DNA of 64,000 bases from Stratiolaelaps scimitus (GCA_019614645.1 JABWDB010000014.1:3100001-3164000), one strand, 5' to 3'; numbered from the stretch's first letter, positions 21,531-34,335 are shown. Numbers and translations are program-made. Notes: a model not told the origin generated them from the sequence alone.

Positions 21531-22640
21531 TACAATGTAATGAATACAATTCACGAAACTGGCAGTATTCCTTTGAACTCCATTGAATTGGTCGACGCAC
21601 CCTTGACGATGTCCTCGATATTATCACATTGGTTAAAAGTTATTGCTATGAGTGTTGAATCCTTGTCGGATACACCAAACTTCTTGAAGCTGTCAATAAT
21701 ACTCGCGGACGGCGACATACAGTAGAGAACTTCGGCGAAAATTGACTTTGTTTTCATTTGGCCAGAAGCGCGATTCGCGACAGCGCGGGCTATAGCCACC
21801 TGGAGGTGAAATGGATCCGTCACGACACGGGTGTTCACGAGGCAAACGTTCAAATCTCCTATATATGGAGTGAAACCACCAAGAGTCGCACATGAAAAAC
21901 AGCCAACAATTAAACGGTCGTATTGCCTAACCTTATAAGTTAGGTTAGTCTGGGTCCTGATTGTGTATACACTGAGCTGAAGGTTTTTGTAAGCTAAATG
22001 ACACCTGTATTTGTGAATAATGTAACTAAACATGTGCAAGGCACTGCTACCTCATTGGCACGAGTGGCATTCACATTCTATGATGTTTGCATTCCACATG
22101 ATTATATTCTGACACAAAATCACAATAAACAATAATTGACCATTTGTGAAAACGGTGTCCGGGCCTTAATTAGCATCGAGCGTTCGTTCCAGTGAGATCG
22201 GACACGATGACGTGTTCGAGTAATCCAAATCGAATCTTAATCTCTGTAGCAACAACCGAGATGAAAAATATATTTTTTACTGATGATGACACATAAGAGA
22301 GCTTAAGCATTGCGAAATTGCAGCTCCTTTAATAAAGCAATAAACCTTTACTTTACTTTAAGTTAATATAAATTAGTGCAAACACAATCCTACAATATTG
22401 CAGAGATGTTAAGAGGTCAGGAGGATGAACAGACATTAAATAATGTAATCGATCAAAATAATATAGCTCAGCAGCGAAATAGATAGTAAACTTTCTTTGG
22501 TGTTTCGCCCATCAGTTTTTGTGTTTGACGAACTCACCCGATTTGGCCAAGGTGAGGAGCTCTCCGGTGTTAGTGACTTCATCAAAGAAGTATCCATACA
22601 CAGGCAGCTCTCCTTCTTCATTATAGAGAAGCTGAGCCAT
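21153..22640 (-). CDS. TPRKB: TPRKB/CGI-121 subunit of the KEOPS complex, three coding exons
   Basis: The join is 22640-22538, 21858-21601, 21301-21153, giving 169 residues. The introns have GT/AG borders: donors GTGAGT after 22538 and GTGCGT after 21601, acceptors TATATAG and TTGGACAG. Phases match at both junctions, each restoring a Gly codon. Exon 1 has GYFFDEVTNTGELLTLAK. Exon 2 has VVTDPFHLQVAIARAVANR, then QMKTKSIFAEVLYCMSPS and IIDSFKKFGVSD, the conserved CGI-121 core. Exon 3 ends KLFDIKKDE and TSSTVDSIVTRLAAKSVM. Family knowledge: TPRKB binds the kinase-like subunit PRPK/Bud32 in KEOPS, which makes t6A on ANN-decoding tRNAs. An acceptor-like CTTTTAG just before the start suggests a 5' UTR intron. 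The exon structure is inferred from reading frames and family alignment. Confidence 0.9.
21487..21524. repeat. (TA)n microsatellite in TPRKB intron 2
   Basis: A perfect TA run of about 38 bases inside the 299-base intron between coding exons 2 and 3. Confidence 0.9.
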
Positions 22641-24066
22641 AGCTGATGTCGAACCTAAAAGTTGAAAACGAGCATCCAATGATTAAGTATTTTAATGTTT
22701 GATTAAGCTGCATTATATTAATATAGCTAAACTTAGCAAGTACCTTCAGTGATCAGCAACAATATGCGACGGAGCGATATGATGCACGTTATCCAAAAAT
22801 AGCCCGAAGCTGTCGTCATAATAATAGAAATTCCTGTCTATTAGATAAATATAAATGTTATCTAGCCGATAGGGGATAATCTATACATGTGTCATTTTCT
22901 TTACCGAACTTTAATTGGTGCCAACAGTCATCTAAGTTATTGCCAACTTATTTACTTAAATGGTGCCACTAATGAAAGGTGATGAAAAACCTTTTCGAAT
23001 TAATGAATATGTTCATATGTGCGATTTATATTTTGTGCTTTTACCCAATTGACTTGTAATATTTCTGAAACCACTGACTTTTGACCTTGCTTATGGACGT
23101 TCGACACGAAAGATAATATAGCAACACGACTTGAGCGATTCAACGGGTACCTCACAGACTTCTAGAGCCACAACCATTAAATTAGTGAAATTTTTTGGCA
23201 TTATTAATGCATTTCATTAAGGCGTTTGACGGCACGCACGGTAATTTTCAACTAACTCAATATTTAATCAATTCTTTATCACGGCCATCGTATACATAGA
23301 CAAATAAGGAGTGCTTAATCAAATATCTGATGCGCACTAGTCCTAAATATTAGACTAAGTTAGAAAAATATGCAAGACAACCGGGTTTCGAAGTGAGACA
23401 CTGTTTCGTACTTGGTCCAAATCAAAACCAGGACGTAAATTTATATATACGTGCAGCTAAGTTTAACTAGTGTTCGAGATCGTGAGTGTTTAGATAGTGT
23501 TCTTTAAAGTGAATAAATCGTGTCAAGAACTACCAGGACAATTTAGGTAATAATAGATCCATTATCCATTATCTATTTCCTGTGAATTTTCAAGCTGCGT
23601 CTACTGGAACTACTTCACAGACTAAGTTCGCTTAGAAAACCGAAATTGCTGACTTCGTTGCTTATGTAATAGTGGAGCATCAATTAAGCTTGCGATTGAC
23701 TACAATTTTGCGAATTTCACACCGCTTTTACTAAGAGGTTTTCGGGCTGACTCTCAACCTGAAACTGAGCAGCAAACTAATGACTCTCAGCAACATTTAA
23801 CGTCCACACCGCATTTACTATGAGCACCTGTCTTCATATTAATGGCTCAACCGTCTTTAAATAGCATTGAGTGCCCGCTGGATCGAATGAGAACTATCGA
23901 TTCTCACAGTGGTTCTCCATCCATCCTTGGTCCACCAAGCAGACAATTTGCATACGTACCTAGTAACGACACTTGGAGGAGATTCTTTTCTAAATGAGAA
24001 ACGATAATATATTCATAGCAAATGTTTACTTCTCACACCATATATATATATATATATATATATATA
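22641..24066. other. Intergenic between TPRKB and CCT4
   Basis: No gene seen. It contains a SINE fragment with target-site duplication (23734-23806) and a (TA)n run just before 24067. Confidence 0.45.
23734..23806 (-). mobile_element. Truncated SINE with target-site duplication
   Basis: Flanked by CACCGCTTTTACTA (23720-23733) and CACCGCATTTACTA (23807-23820), one mismatch in 14. The insert, read on the minus strand, has the GACGTTAAATGTTG block and a tail ending CAGCCCGAAAACCT, as in the copies at 33176-33283 and 44213-44284. A short internal duplication of the GACTCTCA part is present. Confidence 0.75.
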
Positions 24067-24185
24067 CTAGGCTGAGATATTGTAAAATGTATTGGGTACG
24101 CCCATCATACATATTATATATATATATATATATATAATATGTATCGATGGGCGTACCCAATACATTTTACAATATCTCAGCCTAG
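24067..24185. repeat. 119-bp near-perfect palindrome (foldback element)
   Basis: The left arm begins CTAGGCTGAGATATTGTAAA and the right arm is its exact reverse complement for about 39 bases. A one-base indel follows, and pairing then continues into a (TA)n centre. The RNA or single strand would form one long hairpin. A (TA)n tract abuts the left edge. It has no coding content and resembles a foldback MITE; it lies beyond the CCT4 poly(A) signal. Confidence 0.85.
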
Positions 24186-24270
24186 CTATTTCCCGCACCC
24201 TCCCCTCCTCGCATTCTAAATAACAACACATTCAATTATTGGCAAATTAAATATAATGGATGTTGTTATG

Positions 24271-24276
24271 TTTATT
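24271..24276 (-). terminator. Poly(A) signal of CCT4
   Basis: AATAAA on the minus strand, about 240 bases past the CCT4 stop codon. Confidence 0.55.
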
Positions 24277-24516
24277 GTATATGCGTGGCTCTAGTTAGCC
24301 TAGTTAGTTAACATTGGAGTCCCACTGCAGTGCGGACATGGTTGCCCCAGCGGGGTGAAGCTTCATATTTTTACTGTCAAACAACAATGGTTCCTCCTCC
24401 GATGGGTCGCGACTCCCCGATTCGACGGCAAGCGCTACTGCCGAGCTAGCCAGAGACAGGCTGCTCTTCCTTCGTGGCTGTACAATCACGAGATAACAGC
24501 CCTCGGAACAGGATTT

Positions 24517-26142
24517 CTAGCGGACAGTTTGCACGATATCATCGATCTTGAGAATCGACCGCACGCATTCGGCCGCTAAAGAAATCGCCGAGGTGGACAC
24601 GAGCAAAGGCTGAAGTACGTTCTCCTCGAGAATATTGGTCACGCAACCTCGGCGCACATTGATGCCGAACGTCTTCTCACCCTTAGCGTGGTGATTTCTG
24701 AGCGCGGTCACCGTCTGGATGGGATTCAGGCCCGCGTTTTCAGCCAATGTGTACGGTATAATCTCGAGCGCGTCAGCGAACGCCCGGTAACAGTACGAGT
24801 GCAGACCGTCGATTTGACGTGCACGCTCGGCGAGACGCAGGCTAAGCTCGATTTCTGGTGCGCCGCCGCCGGCGACAAGGGCGCGCTTTTTGACCAGGCA
24901 ACGAATCACGCATAGGGCATCGTGAATCGAACGGTCTGCCTCTTCGAGAACGAGCTTGTTAGAGCCTCGCAACAGGAGGGACACGGTCTTGCCGGGGTTG
25001 GCCACGCCAGTCACCTTGACGTATTTGGCGCTACCAGTAGTCACCTCCTCAACGAGCTCGGCACTGCCAAGCGCTTCAGGGACGAAGTGGTCAAGTGATG
25101 CGATCGGACGGCAACCCAGAGACTTGGTAATGAATTCAATATTCTCGCGCTCAATATCCCTGATGACCATAATTTTCATTTTGGCAAGGAAGTGAAGTGC
25201 CAAATCAGAAACAGCATCTCGAAGGATCGATTTCTGTATGAGCAGGACGTTACAGCCGGCCTTCTTAACAACTTTCACTATGTTTAATAAATAGGCACGT
25301 TCTTCCCGAAGCACGCGATCCATCGCTGTGTAGTCGCTGACGATCACCTGGTGGTCCATGTTCGGCTTTGGCGGCGAAATACAGAACTGTATCAATCCAA
25401 TCTTGGCCTTCTCGACACGATGCGGTGCGTTCGGACCTCCAGCCAACCTTTCAGTGAAGACAAGTCCTTCAATTAGCTCGGTATCCTCAACGGTGCCACC
25501 CAGCTTCTTGATTATCTTAATATCACGCAGGTCGACGTTGTTGTCCTTTGCCGGGTCGATTACCTTTAGGACAGCGTCAACCGCCATCGGGGCCAAAATG
25601 TCACTGTGCTGCGAGACGACTTTCGAACAAAGCGATGTCGTCGCACTTTTCAAGAGACTTTCACGGTCTGACAGCTCAACTGGTATGGCCAGTCCGGACT
25701 CCATGCACGACAGGATATCCACACACTCCTTCGCTGCGGCCTGGAACGCTTCTGACACGATCGTCGGATGGATGCCTCGTAAGAGCAGCTTTGAGGCAGC
25801 GTCCAATAGCGAGCCGGCAATGACAACAACAGACGTGGTGCCGTCGCCGGCCTCAACGTCCTGTGCCTTGGAGAGTTCGACCAGCATTTTGGCTGCAGGA
25901 TGAAGAACTTGCATCTGCTGCAGAATGGTGGCGCCGTCATTTGTGATGGTGACATCGCCGGACACTGACTGAATCATCTTATCCATTCCACGAGGTCCCA
26001 GGGACGTACGCACCGCATCGCACACAGCCTTGGATGCAGTAATGTTGGATTGACGAACTTGGGCTGGTTTATCCCTATCCTGGTAGGAGACGCCGTGTCT
26101 TCCTGCCGGCGACGGACCAGTGGCTGCTCCCATAGGCGCCAT
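24517..26142 (-). CDS. CCT4: T-complex protein 1 subunit delta (CCT4), cytosolic chaperonin
   Basis: 541 residues, full length for the family (about 540). CCT4 is one of eight subunits of the TRiC/CCT ring that folds actin, tubulin and other proteins with ATP. Group II chaperonin signatures are all present: [12 protein letters not shown] (residues about 46-57), [17 protein letters not shown] (64-80), VEAGDGTTS (96-104, phosphate binding) and, in the C-terminal third, [11 protein letters not shown] and AENAGLNPI. The N-terminal [15 protein letters not shown] and C-terminal [11 protein letters not shown] mark the delta subunit. I set the start at 26142 because TTTCTTGCAG, a strong splice acceptor, lies directly before AAATGG; the 11 codons in frame upstream are intron. 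The whole coding region is one exon, with a 5' UTR intron upstream. No frameshift or missing motif was seen. Confidence 0.96.
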   Translation of the reverse strand: MAPMGAATGPSPAGRHGVSYQDRDKPAQVRQSNITASKAVCDAVRTSLGPRGMDKMIQSVSGDVTITNDGATILQQMQVLHPAAKMLVELSKAQDVEAGDGTTSVVVIAGSLLDAASKLLLRGIHPTIVSEAFQAAAKECVDILSCMESGLAIPVELSDRESLLKSATTSLCSKVVSQHSDILAPMAVDAVLKVIDPAKDNNVDLRDIKIIKKLGGTVEDTELIEGLVFTERLAGGPNAPHRVEKAKIGLIQFCISPPKPNMDHQVIVSDYTAMDRVLREERAYLLNIVKVVKKAGCNVLLIQKSILRDAVSDLALHFLAKMKIMVIRDIERENIEFITKSLGCRPIASLDHFVPEALGSAELVEEVTTGSAKYVKVTGVANPGKTVSLLLRGSNKLVLEEADRSIHDALCVIRCLVKKRALVAGGGAPEIELSLRLAERARQIDGLHSYCYRAFADALEIIPYTLAENAGLNPIQTVTALRNHHAKGEKTFGINVRRGCVTNILEENVLQPLLVSTSAISLAAECVRSILKIDDIVQTVR

Positions 26143-26160
26143 TTCTGCAAGAAACACACG
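26143..26160 (-). promoter_or_regulatory. Splice acceptor of the CCT4 5' UTR intron
   Basis: The minus strand reads GTGTTTCTTGCAG then AAATGG; the intron ends at 26145. The 5' exon was not located; AACAGGTAGG near 26890 on the minus strand is one possible donor, unproven. Confidence 0.6.
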
Positions 26161-29100
26161 CGTACGCATCAGCAATGATACGATAAATATTTACGATAAA
26201 ATAAAAACAATAAATGGAATGCTTGTCATCGTAAGGGAAGTCTTGCTACGCAAACAGATATTGATATGATATAAACAGATACTAAAAGTTCAATGAAACA
26301 TGTCCAGTGAACACCATATATGGACGTGATGTGAGGAGAGTCATTGAGATCCATCACAGTGTGGGTCGCGGGCTAAAACCACAACAGTAATTTTCGCAAA
26401 GCCGAACTGAACAAGATACTCACCTATAGACCGGCACCTGAACCACAAAAATGGCCTGCCTCGTTCGTCTTAGAAACCCAACCGGTGCGAGGGCAGAAAT
26501 CAGAGGTGCACATCTATACCCGTCGATTGTTTGAGACACGAGATAATTAATTTCTTGGAAACAGGGCAAATTACTCATCTGGAGGAGTTCAGTTACTATG
26601 ACAGGTTACTTTCGGTGACACGTCTTGGATGATTTTCAGCCAAAAACGAACTTCAATATGATTTATGTCACAGTGTAAAACGCAAAGCGATCATATCCGA
26701 CTGCTTTGTACATATCATAACAGGCACCATACTTATATGCCTCTGCTCGACTACACTCGCGCGTGACAGAGACGCACACAGAGATCCGAGCCGGCTCAGG
26801 CAGGCCTACCGATCAGAAACGGTGAACTGACAGTGGACACGCATACTGTTGTTAGTCTGTTGTTACTCTACGATTGCACGACTAGCCTACCTGTTAAGTT
26901 TGTGGGTGGACGGGTGAATCCTCAATTAACGAGCCCGGCACGAATCACTTCACAGACGGAACAACAAACGCGAGTTGAACGAAAATCGTGTATGCACGCT
27001 GCAGACCGCCTCGCCCGAATCGTTACCAAACAAGGAAACACCTGAAGATGGCCACAGATCGCGAGCCGGACTCGTCCCCCTTGTGGCCGAGTGGTCGGCG
27101 AGGTATTTCGAAAACGCGCTACGACAACACACTACAATATCGTGAAATTTCACAGCGGATTTTGCTACAGTTGCAAGGGAAATCTGTCATACGAAGCTGA
27201 TTCGCTCAACGGGCCAAGCAGAGTCGACGTTTTCGCTAGGCTTCGTTGAGGTAACGCCACGTTGAGGCGGGGCTCGGCGAAAGGGAGGGCCTGTTGTTGT
27301 CGGCTTCGTCTGCTCAAGTGATCGCGTCAGTGGCCGACTCAACTGCGCATGAGCACGGGGACTTTGCTTCGAAAGAAGAACACCGGTGGAGCCACCGACG
27401 CAGTGAGTCACGAGGATGTTCGCCGTATGTGACGACGTGAGATCGACTCGTCTGCTTAACGCTAAAGAGAGCGCCAGTAGGCGGAGGGATTTGCTGGAAA
27501 TCGTCGGAAGGGGATAGTAGTAATTCCTATATATACCCGCGGTGAATCTGCTGGCTGAGAGAACTGGCTGTTAGATAGCCTAACTATTTCTATTTCATGG
27601 GGCGTTTCGGGCATGAAGCATTGCCGAAGTCCCCTATAAAATAACGTAGCCTAACTATTAGTGTCATGACATGACAACGAAGTCGTCATATAGAATTAGA
27701 TTAGAAAAAAATACATTTATTCACAAAAGTGAAAATCCATATTGTATTTCATGTAGTCATCCGGTCATTCCTACCTTTGCATAGTAATTACGTGTAGACA
27801 GCCTAGAGGAGCTGAATACGCTTGCGCGATTTATTTTTGCGATCAAAAGTAACGATTGCTAGCCAGCAAAACCAACTTAGGGAAAGTCAGCGTTAGTAAT
27901 AAATAAAGAAAAGTGACCAGAGTCCCTTATTAAAGCTTTTTCTACGTAAGTTAGAAGCAAGATAGATCACACACAGGTGCAATTATATGGGACATCAACA
28001 ACATTTGTTGATTTAATTCTATCCGAAGCAAAGAAGGAACGATGCAGATGTAATTGAACAGCAACAAACAACAGAACTGTCGAGTGTCGTCAGTCAGATA
28101 ATAACTAAAGGAAATCATGTATTTGAAGGAACTATGATTTCTAAAAGTGAAAATGATCTAAACACAATGCACATAGAGATAACAACACATTTTTATAAAC
28201 GTATATAAAATAATACAATCGTAGGGTAAAAGGTACAATATATATATATATATATAACAATGTGATTATGTGAGAACAGAATGGCGTGACCAAAATCATC
28301 AAAATGGATTCAAGTGTTAGATCTGTCATTGTTGGTTTGCCATCGATTGTTCATTATGAGATTTTTTTCCAAAAATAGAATTATCATTATATTGTGATAC
28401 TTTAATTTTTCGCCAGACCTTATTTTCAACTAAATATTATAATTCATTTATGCAGAATTTTCTTTAATTTGGTTTCTTGTGCACCTGTAAAATTATATAA
28501 ACATCTGAGGGAATACGAGGCTTCATGGGCCACAAAACACATCACGACCTCTAAGAACAACGGGTGGCGCTTGAACAACAAAAAATCGTACTAGCGCATT
28601 ATCTAAAGACTCCTACAATGTTTAGTGTAGCAGTGACTAATTATCTATAACGGTAGTCTTCAGGGTGGGGAATATGGCTGGTTAGGTGGTGAGGTATGCC
28701 ACCTTCTTAAAACGGTCTTATGTCAATTTATTTAGACAAAAGTGGCTTGTTCCGTACAGCCGCCCATCGTACTTATCCCCTGCCTTCTCCTAAATAATCT
28801 CTTAATAATAATAATAATAGCACTTACAATTATTATTATTATTATAGCGAGCAACCAGACAACGAACTTGGGTTTAACGCGTTTTTCAGCTTTTGGCGAA
28901 CATCTCTTTATATATTTCTACATGTAGTTATATATTAAAAGTGACAAATACACATTATATTTATTATAAGAGAAAAATCGTATATATATATACGTGTTGG
29001 CATTCTTATCTTCACATACATATATATATATATATATATCACGTTTGAGTCAAGTAAAAATAAAAAAATCCCTCTTCTCTTCTATGTAATGTAACCGCAA

Positions 29101-29413
29101 AGTGAGAAACACAGACTGGGAACGCCATGTCGGCAGCCACTGTGCATTTAACAATGGCACTGATACTGATGAACATTACCACAATTGCTCTTAGTCTGTG
29201 GCCCTGAAATAGATTAGTCGAGTCTGCTATTATTATTAGTTTAGCATCGATATTATGTCGTCATATATTAGTTTAATAAAAATATCAATTCAAAATAACA
29301 TCGTTGAAGCACGACCGCAAGTGATAAAATAAACTGGTTTACGAATTTGGCTGTTTTGGCCGTTCTCTCCGATCAATTAATTAATCACTCAATGATTTTT
29401 CTTCTCATTTCAG
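26161..29413. other. Upstream of CCT4 and upstream of the transporter exon
   Basis: No coding exon recognised. The stretch 26930-27480 is richer in G+C than its surroundings and is the likely promoter area of CCT4 (minus strand). At 28801-28848, AAT and ATT repeats face each other and could pair. The transporter's preceding exon, which should encode its Ser-rich HP1 hairpin, was not found here. Confidence 0.4.
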
Positions 29414-29608
29414 CTCGGCGACTTTGCCGGTGACCATTGCCGCCTTGGAGGACAAAGTAAAGATCGACCCGAAGGTTGTACGGTTCTGCATCCCGATAGG
29501 GGCAACCATAAATATGGACGGCACCGCACTTTATGAGGCTGTGGCAGCGATTTTCATTGCCCAGGTGCGCCGAGTTCCCCTTGACGTCGGCAAAGTCATT
29601 GCCATTAG
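29414..29608 (+). CDS. Eaat: Excitatory amino acid transporter (SLC1A/EAAT), third-last coding exon
   Basis: A 195-base internal exon. The acceptor CTCATTTCAG comes before it and the donor GTGAGT follows. It reads [13 protein letters not shown], then [20 protein letters not shown] and AAIFIAQ. These are the end of hairpin HP1 and transmembrane helix 7 of the glutamate transporter family; the Asn-Met-Asp-Gly-Thr motif helps bind Na+. The exon ends with two bases (AG) of a Ser codon completed by the exon at 47351. The protein takes up glutamate/aspartate across the plasma membrane with Na+ and H+ and counter-transports K+ (family knowledge). Earlier exons are not in the visible sequence. Confidence 0.95.
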
Positions 29609-31659
29609 GTGAGTGGGTAACGTCAGACGGTGGACCCGTATATACGAGCATGAACAAGCACGTCGGACTACGTAACGAATATATTTAGACTGTTTTTTTC
29701 TTATGCCATATCCAATAATCCTATTATATAGTAGTAATCATAATAGTAACAACAAGGCAGGGGCAGGTACCATGGTCACGGTTAGAGAAGTTGAATTCGT
29801 GAGGGACTAGAACCCGAATAGAGCGGGCCCTGCCTTTAAATACGTAAGAAATGCTTATACGACAATGGTAAGTTTTTACACGACAAGGTATATTGTGACA
29901 AATATACCGATAGTAATCATATACTACATATAAACAGTTTCGTTTTGCATTTTACCAAAGAGTAAACTTCGCTCGAACAGAACGCGATAGTAAATCGTGG
30001 AGTATGCGTTATTTACAAAGCGGTGCCGTCGTTGAGACTGCTTTTTATATCCTGTAGCGGGGAATGGGGTCAGGAGGTGGATAGCAATACAAAAAAACAA
30101 CAACTATGAATCAACAGTGATTCGATTTGCCTGCGCCCTTCTAATCTACACAATTATTCCGAAGCCTTAATTATTCAGCACCAATTAATATGCTGTCTAT
30201 GGCATGCTCGGCCGACGTTCAGATGTGACACGCCCGCGTTAGGTGCAAACGTGGCGAGCATGTTCAGCCTTCGTTAAGTATCATTTTGCGCAGGCATTAT
30301 TTCGTGCGATATATATATATATATATATCTATATATGTTGGCAAGGAGCCTTGAAAGGCACCGCCGCTGCCCTCAATGCCTGTCATTCAGCGAGGTGCTT
30401 GTTCGTCGGAATTGCAAACCGGACCACCACAGCTGCTGGGTGGCTATAGTATTTAGCTATGGATAGTTCGATTAGAAAGTGGGATTTATGGCTAAGACAG
30501 CCGCGATGGGCAGTTTCTGATAACGAAGCGGCAGGTACAGCACCGGTCGGTACGGATGGTTGACCACAGCGACTAAGTACTGGCGACACGTATGCTATGA
30601 TAAGTGATCCACCTTTAGATATTTGTGTACATTTGTTAATTAAAGACGATTGTCGAGTGACGATCATTTGTGGCATCACATTATTAGACAAGATGACACT
30701 GCTACATAAATGAATAACAGACGATAGGGGTTTCCCAAAAAGAATACCTCGAAGATACATTAATGAGGTTTGATTATTATTGCCAACGTCATTTTGTGTC
30801 TGTCAGTCAACGAAGATGGACCAGATCTTCACTTTGCACATTGATTGAACGATTGTATGTCTTCTAGCTGTGCCTATTAAAATATATCGCGCAACACAAA
30901 TCAAACCACAATGATGTCTCCGCTGCAATAAATACCATTGGATCTCACTGTGCGATACCACGTTCGTTTCTTCAAAACTGAGCTGGTGACCTGAAAGCAG
31001 TTAGCTACATCACTGTCGCTAAACGAAGAGTTTTTCCGAGATGTTGCCGACGATCAAGTATAATACGATCGTCATCTCCGGTATATTTTCCTCTTCAACT
31101 ATACGTTCACGTGTCAGACGGCAGAAAAACGATATGAGAGGAGATGACACTCGAAACACCCACGTCACACGTTGACATACGTGGGTCCGCTATCCACCCC
31201 TAGGCATCTCGCAGCCGAGAAAGGATTTTTGATTTACAGACATTGTTCCTTTGTGTTGGTCCCTTAAATCGTTTCTGCTTTTTGAAACCACGACTGATCT
31301 TGGGGACTTTTTTTTCTTAAGACACCTTACATTTAGGTGTTTCTATTGCGTGTGACGCTTAGAATTCGAGCGGATCAGCCAGGTCACTCTGTAATTTGAT
31401 CGGACAGCGTTTGTGTGACTGAATTCGACAAAGATTTTCGTTAATTTCATCATGCTCTACTCCCGGGTGACCTTCATATGAGGGTGACAGGTACCGCAAG
31501 GCAGCTCAATTCGAATTGAGTCAATAAGGCAAATCTGCCGCCGAGCAGAATAAACCGAAGGGGTTGCAACTAAATCGCTTCCTCATTTGTCCTCTTTCGA
31601 GGTCTGTCAGGCTCCACTGCGTACGCTTGGCTTAAATGCATCGCTTCAATTCGCTATTC

Positions 31660-32780
31660 CCCTCCCCACTCGGCTGTCGACCGCAGCCGCCGCCGCCGCC
31701 GCCGCCGCTCGCGCAGCCTCTAAACGCCATTGAACGATAACGAACCGACGGCTCCGTCCGTTGCATCAACAGACTAAACGTATGCGAAGCTCGGGAGAGC
31801 CGCAGACGACAGACTGCGAGATCCTTTGGGGCAGCCCGATGCGAGTGATGCTGCTACATTCACTGCTGATGCTTCGGCTGCAACGAAGGTGGCTAAAAAG
31901 TCCCTAGGTTCGGCTCGCTTTCAATTTGCCCCCCTGCCGGTACCGCAGGCAGCACCGCCTCAGCCGCCGCCTCCTCCTCTGGTGGTCCCAACACCGGGCC
32001 GGTCTCTATATCTCTCTCCCGCGCTCGCTTTCTTTCTCGACGAGTTTTGCCTTCAGGAGCTTCTAACCTCATAAGAAAGATATATGGTGAGGGAGGGTCT
32101 GGGGGCGTTCTATGCGACACCTCGAACTGAAAAAAAAACGTGCTTTCCCTTGAGGCCGTTCGCGACAGCACAAACAGGCAACGGCAATGCTAGCGACGGG
32201 CACTGTGTCCCCATTGTCGTCGTAGTCGTCGTCGTTCTCGCCGCGCAGGGGCGGAGACGGCAGAGAGGCCCGCATTGATTTGCGGCGGCGCGAACCGCAC
32301 AAGGCAAAAGAACAGAAGAAGCAAATTCCGTCGGGACTTAGCGCTGAGTCTGCCTTGGGAAGAGACGGACTTGTGGACAGGGAACACGGGCGTGGCGAGC
32401 GCTTTTGGCCGCGACAGTGGCGTCAGTGTGGCTGAGAAGGGGTAGTGGCTGGGGGGGGTGGGGTGGGAAGGTCGTGGTGGAAATGAGCGGGGCCCAACTG
32501 GAGTTTCGAGGGCCTGCTGAAGTGGAAAGTTTTGTAATTTGCTCTTTGTTGATCACGTAGCCGCAGCGCGAGCAAATGCTTGGTTGGTCCGCCGGTCGGT
32601 AGACTCGCGCGAGCTGGCTACCGCAACGGTGGACATTTCGTCGTTAGATAAAGTGCCTCACTGTGCAGCCCAACGTGTTTTCGGTTATCTGCGGCGGCGG
32701 GGGGGGGGGGGGGGATTGTGGCAGAATTCATAACAGGAAGATCACGAGGGTGGATGCCACTGAACTGTTGGTGTGCTTAC
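31660..32780. other. GC-rich, CpG-rich patch with (CCG)n
   Basis: It includes a CCG triplet run at about 31688-31708, many CpG dinucleotides and a G-run of about 16 bases at 32699-32714. It stands out from the AT-rich surroundings. It may be a promoter or first exon of an unrecognised transcript, or an internal transporter promoter; neither can be shown here. Confidence 0.35.
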
Positions 32781-32960
32781 CACCGGTGAGCATGTAACAA
32801 TCCCAGGCGCGACACCTGGAAGGTGAAGAAGTACATGTGAGAGAGAGAGAGAGACTGTACTATGTGCATTCATTTGAGGCTACGCACATATGAATGTGAT
32901 TGTAGCATTCACCTGTGGTCCTCATGAAATCGGCGCTCATAACACAGAGTAATACAATAA

Positions 32961-32983
32961 AGGTTTTCGGGCTGACTCTCAGC
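32961..32983 (-). repeat. SINE tail fragment
   Basis: AGGTTTTCGGGCTGACTCTC on the plus strand is the inverted tail of the same SINE family. Confidence 0.55.
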
Positions 32984-33175
32984 ACACCTCGTTTACAACT
33001 ATTGGTAAATGATTTACAACAAATTACTCATCGTTTCCTCATAAAGAACGAAGGCCGAAGCCGGTAGCGACAGTAACAGTAATAGTGATGGTAGCAGAAG
33101 CCGTGTATGTATTCGTATATTTTACAATTAAAAAAAAATAAAGAAAGTTATAGTAATGGTAGCAGAAGCCGTAGT

Positions 33176-33283
33176 ACCCCACCGTTGCACATTCGCATTT
33201 AGGGGTCCGTCTTACGAAGCAATGCTAAAAAGCAGTTGTACCGTGGACGTTAAACGTTGGCTGAGAGTCCGCCCGAAAACCTT
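33176..33283 (+). repeat. SINE body and tail
   Basis: It starts CCGTTGCACATTCGCATTTA, matching the body after the tRNA-like head at 6941-7081. It continues through CCGTGGACGTTAAACGTTGG and ends GAGTCCGCCCGAAAACCTT. It links the head copy with the tail copies at 23734 and 44213. Imperfect direct repeats (AGCAGAAGCCGTAGTAC and AGCAGAAGCAGTGGTAC) flank it. Confidence 0.75.
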
Positions 33284-34334
33284 CTAGCAGAAGCAGTGGT
33301 ACTCGTGATATTAGACGACGAACAATCAACACACAGAGTTAGCGTGTTCACTTGTATGACATCTGATCGATCGTTCTGAAGGACGTGTTGAGTAATTCGA
33401 TTAATGATTGCGCGAGGGCTGACGCCGCCTACAGACGACCCGAAGGAACCCAAGCGAAGTCGTGCAAATGCAAAGAGAAGGCAGTGAACGCCGTTGATTA
33501 GGCAGTGGCCGACATCATGTTGTTTTTGTTTCACCACAGGAGAGACCCTAGAACGGCCGAGGGCTGAATAACCACGCACTCATTGCAAATGGCTAAAAGC
33601 AAGCGTTGGACCTTGATAACGTTGGTGGCTTTTGTACGTTCCCGCTTTGTGTATCGTAAGGACAAACAAGAGATGCCTACTTATGCCGTTGATTCATTCT
33701 CTCATTCATTGGTTCTTGGTTCTCATCGATAGCTACCAGCAACGAACGAAATAGTTACGGTAGTGACCCGCCTAATTCTACCGCCTATACAGGGTGTGGC
33801 GTCTTCGGTCTGCGTGAGAATCACTGGAGCCATTTTTTTTCGTTCATGTTTTAATGACACTACCTCACCCCTCATCATCCTGTCTGTGTGGTTGAACGCT
33901 CGTTGGGTAAGTGCTCCTGCTGGTGTTTGCTGCGGAGCTATTATAATACGCCTATCGATGACTGCCAATAGGCCGTGAAGAATAACTCTGGAAAAATGCG
34001 GTGGACATAGAAATGTGATGGGGAGGATTTCCACTTGAGTGCCTTTGCCACCCACAGATTTCTTCATCATCTTCTTTTGCTGATTTGCTCCCGAACCAAC
34101 AACGTGCTATTATTATTGTCGACTGTGTTCATCCATTGACGCGTGGCCGGCCATCCATGCGCAATATATGATCTGTATTGATCCTATTGTGATCGTTGTG
34201 CTGAAGCAACACAAGCACAGAAAAGCGAACAGTTGTGAAGCAGTTTATGAAAATTATATCCACATCGTAGGTAGTCAACAACGTCACCCCTGCACCCGAG
34301 CTGTGTAGGATCGATCTGTGCTAACTTGGCTATC

Positions 34335-34335
<1 letters not shown>

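Noticed and set aside
26143..26175. 11 extra N-terminal residues of CCT4
   Set aside because: A strong splice acceptor (TTTCTTGCAG) lies between them and the conserved start, so they are intron.
29754..29837. Possible tRNA-like fold with a GGTTCTAGTCC box B on the minus strand
   Set aside because: Box B lies too close to the 5' end, no box A is in place and the cloverleaf does not form.
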